Shown here: positions 7,079 through 15,820 of the stretch, piece by piece | Position numbering within the stretch: the stretch's first letter is position 1 | How the letters are laid out: every line of letters starts with the position of its first letter | The notes under the pieces: generated by a model | What the model was told of the DNA's origin: nothing | Database searches by the model: none | Seen by the model: the letters and a program-made list of their open reading frames with translations, nothing else | Program-made: the position numbers and the translations under genes | Source: Planctomycetota bacterium | Lineage (GTDB): Bacteria; Planctomycetota; UBA11346 | Length of the DNA stretch: 64,000 nucleotides | Reading direction: 5' to 3' | NCBI GenBank assembly: GCA_013816485.1 | Contig: JACDEI010000022.1 | Location: forward strand, 1-64,000

Positions 7079-8593
7079 TTATTTTCCTGCGTCGGTGAAC
7101 CCAGGGCGTGTCCCCGCCGCCGTGCGTAGAGTGGTGAGCTGGGCTTTCATTGCGTCGCGTCGTTCAGCCTGCTCCACCGGCGTGCGTTCCCCAGGGTCAG
7201 CAGCCAGATCGTAGAGTTGGCCAGGATCGGCAATGGATGCCGTACTGCGGGTGATGATGTCGTCACGGGTCTTCTGCGGCAGATGGTACTTCCACTGGCC
7301 AACGCGAAGCGCGAGGCCAGTGGCGTGTTCGATCATCCAGGGGCGTCCGACGCTGTCCTTGCCAAGCAGCGCATCCGCTTGCGGCAGGCTGTCGGGACAT
7401 TCGTTCGCGGTGGGAACCACTCCGGCAAGCCCAGCGCAGGTGGTGGCAAGGTCGATCTGGCTGACCAGCGCGTCACTGACACCGGGTTTCACGCCAGGGC
7501 CCCACACCAGGAACGGCACACGGCAACCAGCCTCGAATGAACTGTATTTACCGCCCCGCAGTGGGCCGCCTGCGCGGTGATCACCGATTTTTTCCGCCGC
7601 CTGATCTTTGTAGCCGTCGTTCAGCACTGGGCCGTTGTCACTGGTGATGATCACCAGGGTGTTCTCGGCCACGCCGTTGGCTTTGAGTGCATCCATCAAG
7701 ACGCCGACTTGGAAATCGAATTCGACAATCGCATCGCCACGCGGGCCCATGGTGGTGGCCCCGACGAAACGTTCATGCACCACGCGCGGGACGTGAATGC
7801 TGTGCGCGGCGTAGTAGAGGAAGAATGGCTGGTCCTTGAACCGCGCGATGTAGGCCGCGCCCTCACGGGCAAGCACGTCGGCCATGTCTTCGTCCTTCCA
7901 CAGCGCCGCGGTGCCGCCCTTCATGTGGCCGATGCGGCCGACGCCGTTGACCACCGCCTCGTTGTGGCCGTAATCCCAATCCATTTTCAGCGTGGCGCGC
8001 GCGGTGACGCCGGTTGGTACGCCCGGGAATGCTTCCTTGTACGACACCGCGATCGGATCCGCCGGATCGAGTCCGACCACACGACGATCACGCAGGTACA
8101 CACATGGTACCCGATCGCCGGTGGCGGGCATCAGGAAGCAGGAATCGAAACCGATGTCGAGTGGTCCTGGGCCGACGTCGCCATTCCAGTCGACCGGATG
8201 TTCTTTGGTGCCCAGGCCAAGATGCCACTTTCCCACGACAGCGGTGGCATAACCCGCACGCTTGAGCTGCGCCGGCAACGTCGCACGTCCGGGTTCGATG
8301 ATCATCGTCGCATCGCCGGGCAGGATGCCGGTGCCCTTGCGTCGCCATGCGTACTCACCGGTGAGCATGCTGTAGCGTGAGGGGGTGCAGGTCGCCGAGG
8401 TGCAGTAGCCGCTGGTCAGGCGCAGGCCCTCCGCCGCAACACGATCGCAGTGTGGGGTCTTCACCGCGGTCGCACCATAACACGACAGGTCGCCGTAGCC
8501 GAGATCGTCGGCGTAGATCAGGACGATGTTGGGGGGCCGTTCGGCCGATAGGGCCAGGGCGATGGACACAGCCAGGAGCAGGAAGGAGCGCAT
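7079..8593 (-). CDS. Secreted sulfatase
   Basis: 504 aa, starting with a signal peptide (MRSFLLLAVSIALALSA). It is a type I sulfatase of the alkaline phosphatase superfamily: metal ligands in NIVLIYADDLGYGDLS, and the formylglycine site C69-T-P-S-R73 inside TSATCTPSRYSMLTGEY. Further family signatures are VVGKWHLG and ITSDNGP. It would remove sulfate esters from polysaccharides outside the cytoplasm after maturation by a formylglycine-generating enzyme, which is not in this window. GAGGGAG lies just upstream of the ATG (complement of 8596-8602). Sulfatases are greatly expanded in planctomycetes. The substrate cannot be read from the sequence. Confidence 0.93.
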   Translation of the reverse strand: MRSFLLLAVSIALALSAERPPNIVLIYADDLGYGDLSCYGATAVKTPHCDRVAAEGLRLTSGYCTSATCTPSRYSMLTGEYAWRRKGTGILPGDATMIIEPGRATLPAQLKRAGYATAVVGKWHLGLGTKEHPVDWNGDVGPGPLDIGFDSCFLMPATGDRVPCVYLRDRRVVGLDPADPIAVSYKEAFPGVPTGVTARATLKMDWDYGHNEAVVNGVGRIGHMKGGTAALWKDEDMADVLAREGAAYIARFKDQPFFLYYAAHSIHVPRVVHERFVGATTMGPRGDAIVEFDFQVGVLMDALKANGVAENTLVIITSDNGPVLNDGYKDQAAEKIGDHRAGGPLRGGKYSSFEAGCRVPFLVWGPGVKPGVSDALVSQIDLATTCAGLAGVVPTANECPDSLPQADALLGKDSVGRPWMIEHATGLALRVGQWKYHLPQKTRDDIITRSTASIADPGQLYDLAADPGERTPVEQAERRDAMKAQLTTLRTAAGTRPGFTDAGK

Positions 8594-8643
8594 GGCTCCC
8601 TCTAGTCGGGATCGACGCGGGGATTACAGGGAATCCCTGCGAC

Positions 8644-9501
8644 TCACGGAGCCTTCGGCTCTTCCTTGAGCACATGCCCTTCCGGCATCGGTGTGCCAGT
8701 GATGCCGCCGACCTTGGGTTTGGTCTTCTTGAGCAGCTTCATGTTGATGAACTCTACCGCCAAGCTGAATGCCATGGCGAAGTAGATGTAGCCCTTGTTC
8801 ACGTGACCATCGAAGCCCTCGACCATCAGCATGACGCCGATGAGGATGAGGAATGACAGAGCGAGGATCTTGATGGTCGGGTGCTTCTCAACGAAGTCGC
8901 CAATCTTGCCGGCGAACATGATCATCACGATGATCGAGAGCACGACGGCGATGATCATCACCGCCAGTTTGGCCTGACCGTCGGCGTTCAGTACCAGGCT
9001 GCCCGCAGTCGCCGCACCCGCCGCCGGATTGACCATGCCCACCGCAGTGATCACCGAGTCGAGCGAGAACACGATGTCGATCAGCACGATCTGGATCAGG
9101 ATGCTGCCCCACGAGGCATGGCCGCCTCCGCCACTCGCATGCTGGTCGATGTCGGCGCTCTCCAACTTGTGGTGAATTTCGTGCGTCGATTTGGCGATTA
9201 GGAATAACCCACCGAGGATCAGGATCAGATCCTTGCCACTGATGTCCTGCCCCCACACGGAGAACAGCGTATTGGTCAGGCTCATCACCCAGGTGATCGA
9301 CAGCAGCAAGCCGATGCGCGCGAACATCGCCAGACTCAGGCCGATGAGACGTGCTTTGGGCCGTTGTTCCGGCGGCAGTTTGGCGACCAAGATCGCCAGG
9401 AAGATCACGTTGTCGATGCCGAGCACGATCTCCAGGCCGGTGAGGGTGGCCAAGGCGATGAGATTCTCGGAAGTGCAGAGAGCGGCGAGGACGTCGTACA
9501 T
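8644..9501 (-). CDS. TerC/YgdQ family integral membrane protein
   Basis: 285 aa with about seven membrane helices. Two Asp-containing signatures of the TerC family are clear: LGIDNVIFLAILVAKLP near the N-terminus, and IVLIDIVFSLDSVITAVGM about half-way. A His-rich loop (HEIHHKLESADIDQHASGGGGHAS) lies between them. Members are linked to export of Mn2+ or other metals and to metalation of exported proteins. A Mn2+ exporter of a different family (MntP) is encoded at 19472. The gene ends 51 bp before the sulfatase start on the same strand, so the two may be cotranscribed. Confidence 0.88.
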   Translation of the reverse strand: MYDVLAALCTSENLIALATLTGLEIVLGIDNVIFLAILVAKLPPEQRPKARLIGLSLAMFARIGLLLSITWVMSLTNTLFSVWGQDISGKDLILILGGLFLIAKSTHEIHHKLESADIDQHASGGGGHASWGSILIQIVLIDIVFSLDSVITAVGMVNPAAGAATAGSLVLNADGQAKLAVMIIAVVLSIIVMIMFAGKIGDFVEKHPTIKILALSFLILIGVMLMVEGFDGHVNKGYIYFAMAFSLAVEFINMKLLKKTKPKVGGITGTPMPEGHVLKEEPKAP

Positions 9502-9564
9502 GGGGGCGGGATGCTGTCGCTCGCCGGCGGAGGTCCAGGGGAAAGCGGAGGGCCGACGACGGAA

Positions 9565-10827
9565 TTACCCGAGCGGGCGTTCCATGAGTTGCCAGCGCAA
9601 CAGGTCGGCGAAACGTTGTGGTGGGATCGTCTTGATGACACGTCCAGTGGCGAGTGTCGAAAATCCCAGACCACGCGCATCGCGATGGAACAACACGCCG
9701 ATGCCCGGCGTTCCTGGAATACACGCCGCGTGATCGACGCCGATCACGCGTGCACCGAACCACGATTCACCTAGCGGAGTCGCACCTGCATTCGCCACGA
9801 CACACGACGCCCATACACCCGCGTGGTGGTTGCCGAGTTGTGCGCGTGCCAGTCGTCGTGGCAGATGGCCGAACCACGACATCGAGGCGGAGAGTTTCAC
9901 CAAGCCGTCGGCGGCGATCCATTCACGATGCGCCTGCTTCAGATGATTGGCGGCAGCGACCAGATCTTTGGTCGCCAATCCGGCGGGCACACGCAGGAAG
10001 CAGTAGCCGTGACAGTTGGCGAGCAGGCGTTTTTCGCCACCTTCGCGCAGATCAACGGTCAGCGGCATCAACACGTCGCCATCAACGCCACGCGCCGCTT
10101 CGAGCGCCGCGGCGACGCAGGCGAGCAGGAAGGGGGTCTCGGCCATCCGTCCGGTCGCCTGACGCTGGCGTGCCGTATAGGCCTTGGTGCCCTCGTCACC
10201 GAGTACGGTAGTGCAGGTGGTGATCGGCGAGGCCGGATTTGCCGGCGAACGTGTCGGCTTCGCCAACGGCCGCCAGAGCGGCACCAAGCGGTGTGGAATG
10301 AGCAGCGGCATCGCCTGCTGCGCCATCGGCCCACGCACGCGTGCGGCACGCGGAACACCGGGCACCCAGCGGTAGTCGGGTGTCCACCACGGTTCTCCCA
10401 GGTGTTGTCCGATTGCGAGTCGCGGCAACGCCGCGAGCACGCCAGCAGCGCCACGGGCATCGCACAGGCGATGATCCCAGGTCAGCACCAGTCCATCATC
10501 GACCAACGCCAACCGCATCGCGACGTTACCGGTGCCTTCACGCAAATGCTGCGCAGCGACCACATGCGCATGATGCGCGTGTTCCAATTCCAATTCGACC
10601 GGACCAGCGGTGTGCAGCGCCGCACCGCGCAGTCCACGACGGAAGCGCGCGCCCAAGGTCCAGGCTTCGTGTCCGAGCGCGCACCATGCCCGGCTCAAGG
10701 CCTCGGCATCAATCTTGCCGTCGAGATGAACGCGCAACTGCCCGACGTTCCCGCTGCCACCCTCATGCCGGATGATGCCATCGAGCAAATCAGCGAAGAT
10801 GTCGGCTGGTCCAAGGGGCTGGCGCAT
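9565..10827 (-). CDS. Condensation-domain/CAT-like acyltransferase superfamily protein
   Basis: 420 aa, with no signal or membrane segment. The CoA-dependent acyltransferase (condensation, WS/DGAT-like) fold is suggested by the HxxxD box in LTWDHRLCDARGAAGVL at about residue 135 and a later structural strand region (SMSWFGHLPRRLARAQLGNHHAG). These enzymes move acyl groups from CoA or a carrier protein to an alcohol or amine. No carrier or ligase is adjacent, so the substrate is unknown. It ends 63 bp before the TerC start on the same strand. The start at 10827 is the first ATG, and I see no strong ribosome binding site. Confidence 0.6.
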   Translation of the reverse strand: MRQPLGPADIFADLLDGIIRHEGGSGNVGQLRVHLDGKIDAEALSRAWCALGHEAWTLGARFRRGLRGAALHTAGPVELELEHAHHAHVVAAQHLREGTGNVAMRLALVDDGLVLTWDHRLCDARGAAGVLAALPRLAIGQHLGEPWWTPDYRWVPGVPRAARVRGPMAQQAMPLLIPHRLVPLWRPLAKPTRSPANPASPITTCTTVLGDEGTKAYTARQRQATGRMAETPFLLACVAAALEAARGVDGDVLMPLTVDLREGGEKRLLANCHGYCFLRVPAGLATKDLVAAANHLKQAHREWIAADGLVKLSASMSWFGHLPRRLARAQLGNHHAGVWASCVVANAGATPLGESWFGARVIGVDHAACIPGTPGIGVLFHRDARGLGFSTLATGRVIKTIPPQRFADLLRWQLMERPLG

Positions 10828-10899
10828 GCAGGGGGCGGAGCATCACACCGGTGTCCGGCTTGCCAACCACGCGGTGTCCGCTGGGCATGTCTTCCGTAC

Positions 10900-10961
10900 G
10901 TGGCACGGGCGTCTCGCCCGTGGGTGGGGGACTTAGATCACGGGCGAGACGCCCGTGCCAC
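10900..10961. repeat. 23-bp perfect inverted repeat, each arm itself palindromic
   Basis: 10900-10922 (GTGGCACGGGCG...) is the exact reverse complement of 10939-10961 across a 16-bp centre. Each arm also contains a small palindrome of its own (CACGGGCG-TCT-CGCCCGTG), so alternative folds are possible. The text GTGGCACGGGCGT recurs at 14877-14992. The element lies downstream of the BatD-like gene and upstream of the acyltransferase, both on the minus strand, and may act as a terminator. Confidence 0.85.
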
Positions 10962-10969
10962 GAAGGAGA

Positions 10970-11932
10970 TCACTTCTCCGGCACCGCCGGGCGATCCACC
11001 TCGGCCTTGATCTCGCGCTCTTTGCGTTCGGCGGCTTGCGTCGGGGTTTCTAGCGGACCGTCCAGGACGTTGAAGACATCGCCGGTGACTTGCGCGTTGG
11101 CGAGTTGTGCCTGCGCGTCTTCACGCACCAGTTGCAGGCTGATGCCATCGGCATCCGGACGCGCGGTGATGCGGATCCAGCCGATGATCCAGGTCAGCGA
11201 GTTGGCGTCCTCTTGCTGGGGGATGCCCCAGCGTTGCAGGAAGCTGGTGCGTGCCTGTTCCTTGCTCAGGCCTGGGGCGCGCAGCAGGGCTTCGCCGAAG
11301 ATGCCACCGGTGAAGATCAGGGTCAGGTTCGGCTGCGGGGTGATCAAGGTGCGCTGACCGTCGCGTTTGACCTTGCTCTCGTCGACGCGCGTGCGCACTT
11401 CGTCGAGCGTGCTCGACCAGTGGAAGCCGCCAACGCCAGCAGCTTCACGCGGCAGTTCCGAAATCTTGCCGGCGATGATGAGGTTGGGTTTGACCACCAC
11501 CGGCGCGAAACGCGCGACCGTGTTGCCTTGCAGCCAGGTGATGGGGATGTCCGGCAGCGACACATCGCCGGTGGTGCGCGGCAGTACATGGAAGACCACG
11601 GTGATGGGCTTCGGGCGTTCGCGCGCGGGTTTGTCGCCCTCCGCTGGTGCCGCCGGCGAGGGAGCGCCGCGCAGGACCTCGGTGGCGGTCGGTTCGCCGA
11701 CCAAGCGCCAAGTGGTGGTCGCGCTCAGGCGCAGACTGTTGGCCACCGATTGGGCGACATCGACACCTTCGATGTCGCGTGGCAGGGTGGTGAACTCGAC
11801 GCGCACGGTCTCATTCAGGCAGATCTCCTTGGCCGACACCCGCGCATTGATGAAGGTCGGTCGCGCAGCTTCGCCAGCGATCAGCGAGGTGGCAGGCAGC
11901 GAGAGGACCAGGGCGAGGAGGGCGGTGCGCAT
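10970..11932 (-). CDS. Secreted BatD-like protein
   Basis: 320 aa with a signal peptide (MRTALLALVLSLPATSLIAGEA). It has repeated strand-rich modules: RPTFINARVSAKEICLNETVRVEF and, later, ITVVFHVLPRTTGDVSLPDIPITW plus VKPNLII. These resemble the beta-sandwich modules of BatD-type proteins (aerotolerance operons), but no MoxR or BatA gene is adjacent, so the assignment is tentative. The C-terminal third is different (LTLIFTGGIFGEALLRAPGL) and the end is highly charged. I chose the ATG at 11932 because the frame further upstream runs through tandem-repeat DNA with Arg-Thr-Pro repeats. Confidence 0.65.
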   Translation of the reverse strand: MRTALLALVLSLPATSLIAGEAARPTFINARVSAKEICLNETVRVEFTTLPRDIEGVDVAQSVANSLRLSATTTWRLVGEPTATEVLRGAPSPAAPAEGDKPARERPKPITVVFHVLPRTTGDVSLPDIPITWLQGNTVARFAPVVVKPNLIIAGKISELPREAAGVGGFHWSSTLDEVRTRVDESKVKRDGQRTLITPQPNLTLIFTGGIFGEALLRAPGLSKEQARTSFLQRWGIPQQEDANSLTWIIGWIRITARPDADGISLQLVREDAQAQLANAQVTGDVFNVLDGPLETPTQAAERKEREIKAEVDRPAVPEK

Positions 11933-12020
11933 GGACGGCTTTCTAGGTTGGCGACCGAAACAGTCATGCGGCGTTTTCCGCGAGGTTCCGCGGTGTGTGG
12001 GGGAGGGAGATGATTGAGGG

Positions 12021-12256
12021 GTACGAGGGGTACGAGGAGTACGAGGAGTACGAGGAGTACGAGGAGTACGAGGAGTACGAGGAGTACGAGGAGTACGAGG
12101 AGTACGAAAAGTGCGAAAGGGTACGAGCAGTGGGAATGGCACGACTGGTTCAGCCAGGAGGTCGTCGTTTTCGGGATGCTCCGGTCGCGCGTGTCTTTGG
12201 ACCTTTCGTACCCTTCGTACCCTTCGTACCCTTCGTACCCTTCGAACCTTTCCATA
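12021..12256. repeat. Inverted pair of 9-bp tandem repeat arrays
   Basis: Ten consecutive 9-bp units of GTACGAGGA type occupy 12021-12110, followed by a decayed unit to about 12119. At 12202-12250 the facing arm has four to six units of CCTTCGTAC type, whose reverse complement is GTACGAAGG. Flanking text also pairs (GGAGGG near 12001-12008 with CCCTCC near 12260). The left arm has about twice as many units as the right. This 440-bp spacer between the divergent BatD-like and transketolase genes is otherwise featureless to me; any promoter is not obvious. Confidence 0.88.
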
Positions 12257-12372
12257 TCCCCCTCCGCTCTGCGGACTTCGCACACCCGCTATACGCGCCG
12301 TCGCGCTTGCCTCCTTGGCCGCCGCCCCACAGTCTCGGCCTCCACAAAATCACTGAAGAAAGAGCAGATCCC

Positions 12373-14466
12373 ATGGGAGTTGAACTCGCCGCCGCCGCCG
12401 CCATTCCGCCGGAACAGCGCTACCGTAAGGGCCTGAGCTATCCGAACCCGCTGGCGGGCAATCCTGGCAAGCCGAAGTTCGCTGCGACGGTCAAGCGCGC
12501 TGACGGCGGTAGCGAGACGGTCGCCTGCCCGGTTGCGACGCGCACCATGGTCGCCCTGATGGACATGAACGCTGTCATCGGCGGTGCCGCCTGCCACTGG
12601 GGTGGTCCGGCCGCGCTCGCGGAACTGATGTCGGCGATCCACGCCATCATGTTCAGCACCAGCCCGTGGCACCAGCGTTTCAACTTCGTCAATGACGCCG
12701 GCCACACCGAAAACGGCGTCTACGCGCTGAAGGCCAACTACGGCTTCGCCGACGTCACGGTGAACGACCTCAAGGCCTTCCGCTCGATCACCAGCAAACT
12801 CACCGGCCACGGCGAGTCGCATCTGTTCCCTGAAGGTGTGATGGTATCGAACGGCCCGCTCGGTTCGTCGATCCCCATCTCCCAGGGTCTGGCGATGGCC
12901 GACGTGCTGGCGAATCACCAGCGCACCACCATCTGCGTCATCAGCGATGGCGCGATGATGGAAGGTGAAGCAAAGGAAGCCGTCGCCGCCATCCCCGGCC
13001 TTGCGTCGAAGGGCCTGCTCGCGCCGTTCGTCATGGTCGTCAGCGACAACAACACCAAGCTCTCCGGTCGCGTCGATGAGGACGCGTTCTCGATGCAGCC
13101 GTATTTCAATTCGCTCGAGAGCCAGGGCTGGAAGATCATCAAGCTCGCCAACGGCAACGATCTGCAGGCGGCGTACAGCGCCGTTGAATCGGCCATCGCC
13201 ACGGTCGAAGCGCATCCCACCCAGCCGGTCGCCATCTGGGCCAAGACGGTGAAGGGCTTTGGCGTTGCCAGCACGGTGAAATCCGCCAGCGGCGGCCACG
13301 GCTATCCGCTCGGTGGCGGTGATGTCGCCGGCAAGCTGCGCGCGTTCGTGGTCGAGATCAACGGCGGCAAGGCCATCGCTCCTGAATTCGAAGCCTGGCT
13401 CAAGGAGATCGAAGACGCCGCTGCGGCGAAGGCCGCCAAGGCCGCTGCTGCTCCGGCACCGGCTGCTCCGGCCGCGCCCGTAGTGAAGAAGGACAAGATC
13501 CAGGCCGGCTTCCCCAAGGCGATGATCGCCGCGGCGGAAAAGGGTCTGCCCGTGGTCAGCGTCAGCGCCGACCTCCAGGGTTCGACCGGCGTCGCGCCGT
13601 TTCGCGCCAAGTTCCCGCAGCTGTCGTTCGAGGTCGGCGTCGCCGAGTCCAACATGGTTTCCACCGCCGCGGGTTTCTCCAAGCAGGGCTATATTCCGGT
13701 GGTCGACACCTTCGTGCAGTTCGGCGCGACCAAGGGCCTGCTGCCGCTGACCATGGGCGTGTTGTCGCAATCGCCGGTCATCGCGGTGTTCAGCCACACC
13801 GGTTTCCAGGACGCTGCCGACGGCGCGTCGCACCAGGGCCTGACCTACCTCGCCGCCACGGGATCGATCCCACACGTGCAGCAGTACTGCCCGGCCAGCG
13901 CCGAAGAGGCGGAGTGGGCCATGGGTCACGCCATCGCGACCTTCGCCAAGGACCGCGCTGCCGGTCATCACCCGGAAGCGACGTTGTTCTTCTGCGGCCG
14001 TGAAAACTTCCCGGTCTCGCTCAAGCCCGCCGGGGTCGACTACGCCTGGGGCAAGGCCATGACCGTGGCCGACACCACCGCCGGAAAAACCAAATTGGTG
14101 GTTATCAGCGCCAACGGCTCGCTGGTCACCCATGCGATCAAGGCGGCGGAGAAACTCGCCGCCGACGGCATCGGCGCGATCGTGCTCAACAATGCCACGC
14201 CGAACCATCCGGATGTAGCCGGCCATCAGGCAGCGCTGGCCAAGTGCGGCGGCAAGCTCGTCACCGTCGAGGACCACCAGGCCCTCGGCGGCGCGGGTGC
14301 GATGCTGCTGACCAAGCTCGCTGCGGACGGCAAACTGCCGAGCGCGGCGAAGGTGCTGGGCGTGCAGGGCGAGTTTGGCCAGAGCGCGTACACCGCTGAT
14401 GAGCTCTACAACAAACACGGCATCGGCGTCGCGGGCATCGTTGCCGCAGCCAAGGCCATCGCCTGA
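12373..14466 (+). CDS. Transketolase
   Basis: 697 aa. A thiamine-diphosphate transketolase that would transfer C2 units in the pentose phosphate or Calvin-type pathway. The ThDP/Mg2+ segment is ISDGAMMEGEAKEA with Asp192, followed by VSDNNTKLSGRVDEDAF. The pyrimidine domain has VGVAESNMVSTAAGFSKQGYIPVVDTF and FSHTGFQDAADGASHQG. The two halves are joined by an Ala/Pro-rich linker at about residues 350-375. The N-terminus is atypical compared with E. coli TktA and nearer the transketolase-like proteins of planctomycetes. I chose the ATG at 12373 because the open frame upstream only encodes Glu-Glu-Tyr repeats from the tandem array. Confidence 0.82.
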   Translation: MGVELAAAAAIPPEQRYRKGLSYPNPLAGNPGKPKFAATVKRADGGSETVACPVATRTMVALMDMNAVIGGAACHWGGPAALAELMSAIHAIMFSTSPWHQRFNFVNDAGHTENGVYALKANYGFADVTVNDLKAFRSITSKLTGHGESHLFPEGVMVSNGPLGSSIPISQGLAMADVLANHQRTTICVISDGAMMEGEAKEAVAAIPGLASKGLLAPFVMVVSDNNTKLSGRVDEDAFSMQPYFNSLESQGWKIIKLANGNDLQAAYSAVESAIATVEAHPTQPVAIWAKTVKGFGVASTVKSASGGHGYPLGGGDVAGKLRAFVVEINGGKAIAPEFEAWLKEIEDAAAAKAAKAAAAPAPAAPAAPVVKKDKIQAGFPKAMIAAAEKGLPVVSVSADLQGSTGVAPFRAKFPQLSFEVGVAESNMVSTAAGFSKQGYIPVVDTFVQFGATKGLLPLTMGVLSQSPVIAVFSHTGFQDAADGASHQGLTYLAATGSIPHVQQYCPASAEEAEWAMGHAIATFAKDRAAGHHPEATLFFCGRENFPVSLKPAGVDYAWGKAMTVADTTAGKTKLVVISANGSLVTHAIKAAEKLAADGIGAIVLNNATPNHPDVAGHQAALAKCGGKLVTVEDHQALGGAGAMLLTKLAADGKLPSAAKVLGVQGEFGQSAYTADELYNKHGIGVAGIVAAAKAIA

Positions 14467-14468
14467 GC

Positions 14469-14864
14469 ATGACTGATCAAGGCGATCCCACGACCACAAC
14501 TAACCGGGTGCCGCTGCGCGGCACCCGGTTGGCGTTGTACGTGATTTTTGCTGGTTTCGTCGGGTCGATCATCTTTGCTGCCAGCGCGATGATGTTGCAC
14601 CTGCAGAGCATACGTTTCTCAATCGCGGTCGGCTTCGTGCTGCTGTTCTTCGGCCTGTTCAAGGTCTGCATCGCCATCGACGCGGTCACTGCGCCGCCAG
14701 CAGTGGCCCCGCAGTCTGATCGTCGGCAAGAGACCGGCTCCCCAGGGGTCTTCCGTTTGTGGGTGGGCTACAAGCTGACCCCGGCAGCACTCGCCATCGT
14801 CGCGGCGATCTACCTGTTCGTGGTTGGTTCCGCCGCCCTCGACGCCCTGGTGACCACTCGCTGA
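14469..14864 (+). CDS. Small membrane protein, unknown
   Basis: 131 aa, not recognised. Three hydrophobic helices are evident: LALYVIFAGFVGSIIFAASA, FSIAVGFVLLFFGLFKVCIA and LTPAALAIVAAIYLFVVGSA. The loop between the second and third is Pro/Gln-rich. The ATG lies 2 bp after the transketolase stop, so the genes are probably coupled. A 13-bp perfect hairpin (14502-14530, loop TGC) falls in the codons for residues 12-21. A later start would cut the first helix, so I keep 14469. Confidence 0.55.
   Translation: MTDQGDPTTTTNRVPLRGTRLALYVIFAGFVGSIIFAASAMMLHLQSIRFSIAVGFVLLFFGLFKVCIAIDAVTAPPAVAPQSDRRQETGSPGVFRLWVGYKLTPAALAIVAAIYLFVVGSAALDALVTTR
14502..14530. repeat. 13-bp perfect hairpin, TGC loop, near the gene start
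   Basis: AACCGGGTGCCGC (14502-14514) pairs exactly with GCGGCACCCGGTT (14518-14530) around TGC. It starts 36 bp after the transketolase stop and has the same loop as the hairpins at 642-658 and 660-674. There is no T-tract. It may act as the transketolase terminator although it lies inside the next open frame. Confidence 0.8.
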
Positions 14865-14876
14865 GGGCACCTCGCA

Positions 14877-14992
14877 GTGGCACGTGCGTCCCGCCAATGC
14901 TGGAAAGCTAAGGCGATGACTCGACGAAAATGCAGTAAACCTAGCATTCAGGTTTCGTTAGCTTTCCAGCATTGGCGGGACGCCCGTGCCAC
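14877..14992. repeat. 35-bp inverted repeat
   Basis: 14877-14911 and 14958-14992 are reverse complements with one mismatch over 35 bp. The arm reads GTGGCACGNGCGTCCCGCC, then AATGCTGGAAAGCTAA. It therefore joins the GTGGCACGGGCGT module of the 10900 element to the CCAATGCTNGAAAGCTAA module of the 713 element. The 46-bp centre shows no coding potential. Confidence 0.9.
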
Positions 14993-15013
14993 GGGGGCAC
15001 CACCCAAGGGCGT

Positions 15014-15157
15014 AAAGCTAACGAAACGGATTTTTCGCCACGAAGGCACGAAGACACGAAGACGAGAGAGGAAGAGTCGTTTCGACCGCTTGTAAGGTGA
15101 TTCCTTCGTGCCTTCGTGCCTTCGTGGCGGAATTTTCCTGGTAGCCGGCTTAGCTTT
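15014..15157. repeat. Inverted repeat with 7-bp tandem arms
   Basis: CGCCACGAAGGCACGAAG... (15036-15061) and its complement ending TTCGTGGCG (15104-15129) pair over 26 bp with one mismatch. The unit is CACGAAG plus or minus a base. Further out, AAAGCTAA (15014-15021) pairs with TTAGCTTT (15150-15157). The exact 13-mer AAAGCTAACGAAA is at 15014-15026. 15158-15271 contains only the HNH gene leader. Confidence 0.88.
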
Positions 15158-15271
15158 GTGCCATTGGGCACCACCGCGTGGTACGCGGGGTGGCTATCTG
15201 CCGATGCAGCACCCACTCGGATGTTTGCAAACGGCAAGCAGCGATACCCTCCGCCGCTAGTCGGGGGGGTC

Positions 15272-15820
15272 ATGTCGCGCTGCATGGTGCTGAATGCCAG
15301 CTACGAGTTCCTCGCCATCGAGGAACATTGGATCGACGCGCTTGGTCTGGTGCTCTCTGGGAAAGCAGTGCCGCTCGAGGAATATCCCGACGTCGTGCGT
15401 GGTCAGCGCCACAACTTCCGTCTGCCCGCCGTCGTGCTGATGCGTTACCAAGTGAAGACCCTGCGTCGTCGGCAGGTGTTCAACGTCCCGACGCGCAAAG
15501 CGGTGTTCATCCGCGACGCCTTCGAGTGCCAATACTGCGGCACCAGGATCAGCATGACCACCGGCACGCGCGACCACGTGATCCCACGCAGTCGCGGCGG
15601 CCCCGACACCATGATCAACGTCGTCACTGCCTGCCGCGGTTGTAACGTGCGCAAAGACGACAAGCTGCCGGATGAGGTCGGCATGGCACTGCGTAATCGT
15701 CCGCGTGCGTTGACCGAAGACGAAAAAATCCAGTGCCTGATCAAACTGGTGCGGGCCAAGGAACGTAATGCCTGGATGGGATGTCTGCGTCGGCTCGGCC
15801 TCGGGTTGTGGGCCGCCTGA
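15272..15820 (+). CDS. HNH endonuclease
   Basis: 182 aa, stand-alone HNH nuclease. The zinc-binding pairs are C-x2-C in FECQYCGTRI and C-x2-C in TACRGCNVRK. Between them is the HNH core TRDHVIPRSRGGPDTMINVVTAC with His/Asn in the expected order. The N-terminus (MVLNASYEFLAIEEHWIDALGLVLSGKA) is the layout of the common housekeeping-like HNH proteins of cyanobacteria and PVC bacteria, whose role is poorly known. The ATG at 15272 follows a G-tract at 15263-15269. The surroundings give no phage or restriction context. Confidence 0.88.
   Translation: MSRCMVLNASYEFLAIEEHWIDALGLVLSGKAVPLEEYPDVVRGQRHNFRLPAVVLMRYQVKTLRRRQVFNVPTRKAVFIRDAFECQYCGTRISMTTGTRDHVIPRSRGGPDTMINVVTACRGCNVRKDDKLPDEVGMALRNRPRALTEDEKIQCLIKLVRAKERNAWMGCLRRLGLGLWAA

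Noticed and set aside
12021..12256. Possible CRISPR array
   Set aside because: Units of 9 bp are contiguous without spacers, and no cas genes are present.
11933..12283. Upstream extension of the BatD-like frame with Arg-Thr-Pro repeats
   Set aside because: It is translation of the tandem array; a normal signal peptide starts at 11932.
11995..12372. Upstream extension of the transketolase frame giving a Glu-Glu-Tyr repeat leader
   Set aside because: It is pure translation of the 9-bp array; transketolase similarity begins after the ATG at 12373.
12289..14499. Long open frame (736 codons) antisense to transketolase
   Set aside because: It is a high-GC shadow frame of a clear transketolase gene, with no recognisable domain.
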